NCBI GenBank assembly: GCA_035542775.1
Contig: DATKKX010000437.1
Coordinates: 1-9,579, forward strand
Reading direction: 5' to 3'
DNA length: 9,579 nucleotides
From: DATKKX01 sp035542775
GTDB lineage: Bacteria > Planctomycetota > Phycisphaerae > UBA1845 > UTPLA1
The notes under the pieces were generated by a model. It saw only the letters and a list, made by a program, of their open reading frames with translations, made no database searches and was not told the origin of the DNA. Positions 6,828 to 9,579 of the stretch are shown here, in pieces. The first letter of the stretch is position 1; each line of letters opens with the position of its first letter. The translations under genes and the position numbers were made by a program.

Positions 6828-7568
6828 CTAGTTATTTCTGTCCATCAGCCGGATCCTGTGCCGCAGGAACCAGCGGTAGAACCGTTGCGGGTCCAGCATC
6901 GTCGGCGGGACGACGCTGCGCTGGATGAAGCCGTCCTTGACCGATAGGCCGCCCCAGGCGTCGAGCAACTCCTGCGTCACGCGGTAGGCCCCGCCGCGCC
7001 ATTCGCCGATAGGGATGCATCGCTCCAATCGGCCGGATCGCCCGCGCTGGGCCCGCACGACGATGTCGCTGCTGCCTCGCTGCGAACGGCGGGTGTGGGC
7101 GTTCTGGTGCCAGCGCTCGCGCGGCACCGCCGTCACGGGCACCACCTCGTCGACCACGTACAGACCGATCAACGCATAAAGCAGCCTGTGCCCGCACGGG
7201 GCGATCGGCCGCAAACCGGCATAGAACGCCAGCAGATCGCCCCGGGTCATCCCGCGCATCCCCGCTCCGCGCCGGGCTCCCACGTCGCCGTAGGTCAGCT
7301 CGTTGAAGTCCGGGTCCAGGTGGATCGGGCAGTCGGGCAGATCCGCGGGAAACCGGAGATCCGCCTCCGACCGTCGCCCATGCTCGGCGCAGAACCGCTT
7401 CAGCGCCGGCAGGAACTCCTGCCCCCGTCGTTCAAGCCGCGGATGAAATCGCATGCCGTCGGCTTCGGGAATCGGCACGTACACGAACCGCCGCGACGCC
7501 GGATCGACCGGCGCATTCCAGCCGCCGTATGCCTGATCCACGCCGATGCGAACGAGTAGTGCTTTCAT
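6828..7568 (-). CDS. Nmad3-like protein (nucleotide modification associated domain 3)
   Basis: A 246-residue protein that I recognise, from remembered family patterns, as a single-domain Nmad3 protein; the family was defined from gene neighbourhoods of predicted DNA base-modification systems and has no proven activity that I know of. Conserved-looking blocks: YGGWNAPVDP (14-23), RFVYVPIPEADG (27-38), HLDPDF (83-88), LTYGD (91-95), GDLLAFYAGLRP (110-121), LIGLYVVDE (133-141), RWHQNAHTRR (152-161), DIVVRA (168-173), SGRLERCIPIGE (178-189) and AWGGLSVKDGFIQRS (204-218). Clustered His, Asp, Arg and Trp residues suggest an enzyme. It is cytoplasmic, without membrane segments. GGAG (complement of 7574-7577), 5 nt upstream of the ATG, supports the start. 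It converges on the DUF488/dual-OB operon across the repeat-filled spacer and has its own promoter region beyond 7568. Confidence 0.75.
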   Translation of the reverse strand: MKALLVRIGVDQAYGGWNAPVDPASRRFVYVPIPEADGMRFHPRLERRGQEFLPALKRFCAEHGRRSEADLRFPADLPDCPIHLDPDFNELTYGDVGARRGAGMRGMTRGDLLAFYAGLRPIAPCGHRLLYALIGLYVVDEVVPVTAVPRERWHQNAHTRRSQRGSSDIVVRAQRGRSGRLERCIPIGEWRGGAYRVTQELLDAWGGLSVKDGFIQRSVVPPTMLDPQRFYRWFLRHRIRLMDRNN

Positions 7569-7582
7569 CGATGCTCCAGGAG

Positions 7583-7617
7583 GCTGTTAGCTTTTAGCTG
7601 TTGGCTGTCAGCCATTC
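7583..7617. repeat. Heptad array, GCTGTTA type
   Basis: Five consecutive 7-bp units can be read: GCTGTTA, GCTTTTA, GCTGTTG, GCTGTCA and the decayed GCCATTC. It begins only 15 bp upstream of the Nmad3-like start codon (relative to that gene's strand), so it occupies that gene's leader or promoter region. A related array lies at 8017-8044. Confidence 0.75.
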
Positions 7618-7757
7618 AAGGGCTCCGGAGCGCCCACGCGCCCTCCAAGTGGGTCCCGGGGAAAGAACGCGCGCAAATCGTGGCAATCCGTGACAAGTGT
7701 TGCGCGGGCGGCTCCGGAGCCGAACGGATCGGGCGGCGGTGGGCGCGGGAAATCCAC

Positions 7758-7784
7758 CACGAAGAGCGCGAAGAGCACGAAGGG
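7758..7784 (+). repeat. Single array of the 9-bp unit without an inverted partner
   Basis: Three units of the same 9-bp repeat seen in the convergent spacers: CACGAAGAG (7758-7766), CGCGAAGAG (7767-7775) and CACGAAGGG (7776-7784). I find no opposite-strand array within the next few hundred bases, so this is an isolated half of the element. Confidence 0.75.
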
Positions 7785-7801
7785 GAAGGAGGCGGTGAGC
7801 C

Positions 7802-7822
7802 CTGAGTGCTGGGTGCCGAGAG
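7802..7822. repeat. Short heptad array, CTGAGTG type
   Basis: Three adjacent 7-bp units: CTGAGTG, CTGGGTG and CCGAGAG. It has the same 7-bp period as the GCTGTTA arrays but a different unit, and lies 18 bp after the isolated 9-bp array. Confidence 0.5.
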
Positions 7823-8016
7823 GGCCGAGGGGGTGGGCGACGCTCTCCGGCGCCCAGCCGCCGGTGAGGGCACCGGCTCCACTGCGGAGGTGCAAACCGC
7901 CGCAAAGGGCTGCAAAGAGAGCTATCAGCGGTCGGGGGGTCGGTCGTGAGCGGGGGAGGGCTGATACGGTGGGGCGGGCAAGTGGTATTCTCCGGCAAAA
8001 GCCGGTACGGGAAGAA

Positions 8017-8044
8017 GCTGATAGCTGTCAGCTCTTGGCCATTA
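8017..8044. repeat. Second heptad array, GCTGTTA type
   Basis: Four consecutive 7-bp units: GCTGATA, GCTGTCA, GCTCTTG and GCCATTA. The GCTGTCA unit is identical to the fourth unit of the array at 7583-7617. It is followed directly by a long G-run (8048-8053). Confidence 0.7.
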
Positions 8045-8160
8045 GCCGGGGGGCAGGTGGCGGGCGGTGGGGTGGGGGCGAGTGAGTGTTGTGTTAGCTG
8101 TATGTTAGGTAACACTGGCAGCACGGCGCGGGCATTTGGGATGGCGGCACGGGTGGCGCA

Positions 8161-8178
8161 GGGCGGGAGGGGGCAGGG
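8161..8178 (+). other. G-quadruplex-capable G-runs
   Basis: Four G-runs of 3, 3, 5 and 3 bases are separated by loops of 1, 1 and 2 nt, which fits the canonical intramolecular G-quadruplex pattern. A looser cluster with runs of 6, 3, 4 and 5 G lies at 8048-8078, with loops of about 8, 4 and 1 nt. Structure in vivo is not shown by the sequence alone. Confidence 0.55.
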
Positions 8179-8251
8179 CGATTCTGCGGGGTGAAAAGGT
8201 GGGTCGGGGTCTTGGGTCCAGCCGGTATCAGGTTTCAAGGGGCGGGCGCAA

Positions 8252-8277
8252 CCTGAAATTCCCTGAATTTGCCTGAA
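8252..8277 (+). repeat. Three CCTGAA units at exact 10-bp spacing
   Basis: CCTGAA occurs at 8252-8257, 8262-8267 and 8272-8277 with A/T-rich linkers. A partial opposite-strand relative, CAGGTTTCAAGG, lies just upstream at about 8229-8240. Spacing near one helical turn would place the units on one DNA face, but decay of a dispersed repeat is equally possible. Confidence 0.55.
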
Positions 8278-8454
8278 AGCTTTGGATGTTAGAGTCGGGT
8301 TAGGGTAACAGTCGACGTGGGTTGTGGCCGGGCTGGCGGGGGCGGAAAGAGGCGACGGCGTGGCAGCGTGAGGGCGCAGCGGGGCAGGGCTCGCTGGCGC
8401 GGAGGGGGCGTGTGTTTGGCGATTGGTGTACATCGATACCTAAATATAACCTAA

Positions 8455-8473
8455 TACTTGCCAAAAGCAAGTA
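8455..8473. repeat. Perfect 7-bp hairpin in an AT-richer patch
   Basis: TACTTGC (8455-8461) and GCAAGTA (8467-8473) pair perfectly around a CAAAA loop. It directly follows TATAAC at 8445-8450, a five-of-six match to a -10 box but with no good -35 partner. It could be an operator or a remnant of a mobile element end; no gene follows on the plus strand. Confidence 0.5.
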
Positions 8474-8596
8474 CCGACGGCGGAAAAATGATAGTTGGCG
8501 ATGGACGGCGGGAGCTACCATGGGGACACCCACCTCGGCGGGCAGACTACGATACGGAGAGGGGCGAAGGATGAAGCCCACGAAAACTAGCTGCGT

Positions 8597-8624
8597 CCCC
8601 GTTTCACACCCCCCCGTTTCACAC
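8597..8624 (+). repeat. Direct repeat of CCCCGTTTCACAC
   Basis: The 13-bp unit CCCCGTTTCACAC occurs at 8597-8609 and again at 8612-8624, a 15-bp period with two C between. It lies just before the hairpin pair at 8629-8676. Confidence 0.7.
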
Positions 8625-8628
8625 CACT

Positions 8629-8676
8629 GGGAACGGATTCCCTGGAGGGGTGGGTGCGAGAAAGGATTCTCGCACC
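8629..8676. terminator. Two adjacent hairpins beyond the 3' end of the membrane protein gene
   Basis: A small stem GGGAA/TTCCC with loop CGGA (8629-8642) is followed by a strong perfect 10-bp stem GGTGCGAGAA/TTCTCGCACC with loop AGGA (8653-8676). The strong stem lies 47 bp beyond the stop of the minus-strand gene ending at 8723, a plausible place for its transcript end. No U-run follows on that strand, so it is not a textbook intrinsic terminator; an RNA 3'-end protection or processing role is an alternative. Confidence 0.45.
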
Positions 8677-8722
8677 AGTTGATCTCCACCTCGCGCATGC
8701 GATTCGCGACCTGCCGTCCACC

Positions 8723-9565
8723 CTACGTGCCTTCGCGCAGTTTGTAGAGAAGCGTGTAGGGCCAAGTCTTCGCGCTCAGCCGAGGTTCGACTTTGGAGAA
8801 TTCGGCCAGCAGCCCGCGGGTGAAGGAGTGAGGAATCTGCTTATGCACGTCGACGCCGGCGCGCTGCAGTTGGGTCTCGACTATACCCAGCATGAAATTC
8901 ACCCGACACCAGTTGGTAAAACTCGAAAAGCAGGGTTCGGGAACTTGCCCGTAATCGCCGTCGACCTCCATAAAGAACACGCAACCGGAGCGGGTCAGCA
9001 ACACCCATCTGCCTTCTCCATGATCGCCGCCGATGATGCGAATGTCATCCCGCGCCACGTTCAGACTGGTTGCATAAGCCCCCTTGAAGAAGTCTTCATC
9101 AAAGAACTCGTCCAAGAAAACTCGGGGGCCGAAGTAGCAGGCTGAATTCAACGTCCGCCCACCGAGAGTCCGGATGAAGGCCAGCAATTCGGGCGGGTAG
9201 CCGTCGATTGCTTCCAGTTGGTCGGTCGGCTCGGGACCGACCGGTAGTTTGTCCAAATGGAAACGATAGCGTTTAGCAACCTGATCGTATGTACCGGCGG
9301 TAAAGTCGACTGTGGCCGACCGGAGTTCCGCACACAGTTTGAGCCCATCTTCCCACGGCGACATGCTTACTCCTCGACCAAGTTGGCCTTCGCGGGCCAT
9401 TGCCTCGTGCTCCGATGCCGCTCCTCCGGTCGGGTCCGGGGGCGTGCGCTGCAAGCTGGTGCCGATTAAGAACCAGACCGCAAGCGCAACAAAGGCGAGG
9501 AGCGACACGACGATGGATCGGAGAATGATTCGACTCGTCTGTGATGCATGCGCTCTCTCCACCAT
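8723..9565 (-). CDS. Membrane-anchored protein with possible SUKH (SMI1/KNR4)-like domain
   Basis: A 280-residue protein with a short basic N-terminus, one strong hydrophobic helix at about 13-35 (IILRSIVVSLLAFVALAVWF) and a Pro/Gly-rich linker to about residue 65, so most of it should lie outside the membrane, probably on the periplasmic side. The soluble part has features like SUKH domains: YPPELLAFIRTLGG (123-136) resembles the helix entering the conserved Gly-Gly, IIGGDHGEGRWVLLTRSGCVFF (split as 177-188 and 189-198) resembles the strands around the G-x-G turn, and PEPCFSSFTNW (209-219) resembles the closing SFxxF helix. SUKH proteins are often immunity or peptide-binding proteins, but no toxin gene is visible here. 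The ATG at 9565 has AAGG 10 nt upstream at the window edge. Sampled stretches look less GC-rich than the other genes. The coding call is good; the family call is tentative. Confidence 0.75.
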   Translation of the reverse strand: MVERAHASQTSRIILRSIVVSLLAFVALAVWFLIGTSLQRTPPDPTGGAASEHEAMAREGQLGRGVSMSPWEDGLKLCAELRSATVDFTAGTYDQVAKRYRFHLDKLPVGPEPTDQLEAIDGYPPELLAFIRTLGGRTLNSACYFGPRVFLDEFFDEDFFKGAYATSLNVARDDIRIIGGDHGEGRWVLLTRSGCVFFMEVDGDYGQVPEPCFSSFTNWCRVNFMLGIVETQLQRAGVDVHKQIPHSFTRGLLAEFSKVEPRLSAKTWPYTLLYKLREGT

Positions 9566-9579
9566 TCGGAATGTGCCTT

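Larger units (their letters stand above)
7569..8722. other. About 1.15 kb without a convincing gene, rich in repeats
   Basis: This gap between two leftward genes contains at least three 7-bp-period arrays, one 9-bp-period array, a 10-bp-period array, several perfect hairpins and many G-runs on the plus strand. Open frames crossing it encode low-complexity Pro/Arg- or Gly/Arg-rich sequence running through the repeats and have no domain signatures. The plus strand is strongly G-biased in places: 8161-8220 has 33 G against 9 C. A small AT-richer patch lies at about 8425-8475. I see no rRNA, tRNA or complete mobile element. Confidence 0.7.

Noticed and set aside
7583..8044. CRISPR array
   Set aside because: The repeats are 7-9 bp and contiguous with no unique spacers, and no cas genes are present.
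7594..8433. Minus-strand open frame of 279 codons in the repeat-rich gap
   Set aside because: The translation is Pro/Ala/Arg/Ser-rich and runs straight through several tandem arrays and G-runs; its composition is that of translated repeat DNA.
8522..8600. Miniature mobile element with GGGGAC (8522-8527) and GTCCCC (8595-8600) ends
   Set aside because: Six-bp arms are expected by chance in GC-rich DNA; the flanking TAGCT-like stretches are in the wrong order for an inverted repeat and no target-site duplication is seen.
8322..8747. Plus-strand frame of 141 codons, including an ATG at 8571 preceded by a purine-rich stretch
   Set aside because: It reads through the hairpins and the direct repeat and overlaps the end of the minus-strand gene; no domain or conserved pattern is visible.

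Overview
The window is GC-rich, densely coding bacterial DNA. Its intergenic spacers carry short tandem arrays with 9-bp units (CACGAAGAA type) and 7-bp units (GCTGTTA type). From memory, this style of dispersed intergenic repeat is common in Planctomycetota genomes. That, together with a free-standing GspF/PilC-type gene followed by split M16 peptidase genes, makes an uncultured planctomycete-like bacterium my best guess. This is an inference: no rRNA, tRNA or species marker is present.

Layout. 1-69: probable 3' end of a plus-strand gene. 107-1339: type II secretion/type IV pilus inner-membrane platform protein (GspF/PilC family). 1402-2643 and 2774-4015: two M16-family zinc peptidase genes of equal length (413 codons each). 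The first has lost the zinc site but keeps the C-terminal Arg/Tyr pair; the second keeps the zinc site but has lost the Tyr, so they look like the two halves of one heterodimeric protease. A nested palindrome lies between them. 4196-4696 (minus): YfcE-like metallophosphoesterase, convergent with the peptidase genes. 4893-5402, 5412-5876 and 5884-6606 (plus): a tight three-gene operon of two different DUF488 proteins and a protein resembling the dual-OB family. 6828-7568 (minus): a protein resembling the Nmad3 family (nucleotide modification associated domain 3), convergent with that operon. 7569-8722: about 1.15 kb with no convincing gene, full of tandem repeats, hairpins and G-runs. 8723-9565 (minus): a membrane-anchored protein with a possible SUKH (SMI1/KNR4)-like domain.

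How the parts relate. The left third is housekeeping secretion/pilus and proteolysis. The most interesting block is 4893-7568: two DUF488 paralogues, a dual-OB-like protein and an Nmad3-like protein. All four belong, or appear to belong, to poorly characterised families whose suggested roles concern nucleic-acid modification or binding, so the block is a candidate nucleic-acid modification or conflict module. Co-transcription is well supported for the first three genes; membership of the Nmad3-like gene is inferred from proximity. Both convergent junctions (4016-4195 and 6607-6827) carry inverted arrays of the same 9-bp unit around an inner hairpin, which may be dispersed elements acting as two-way transcription ends.
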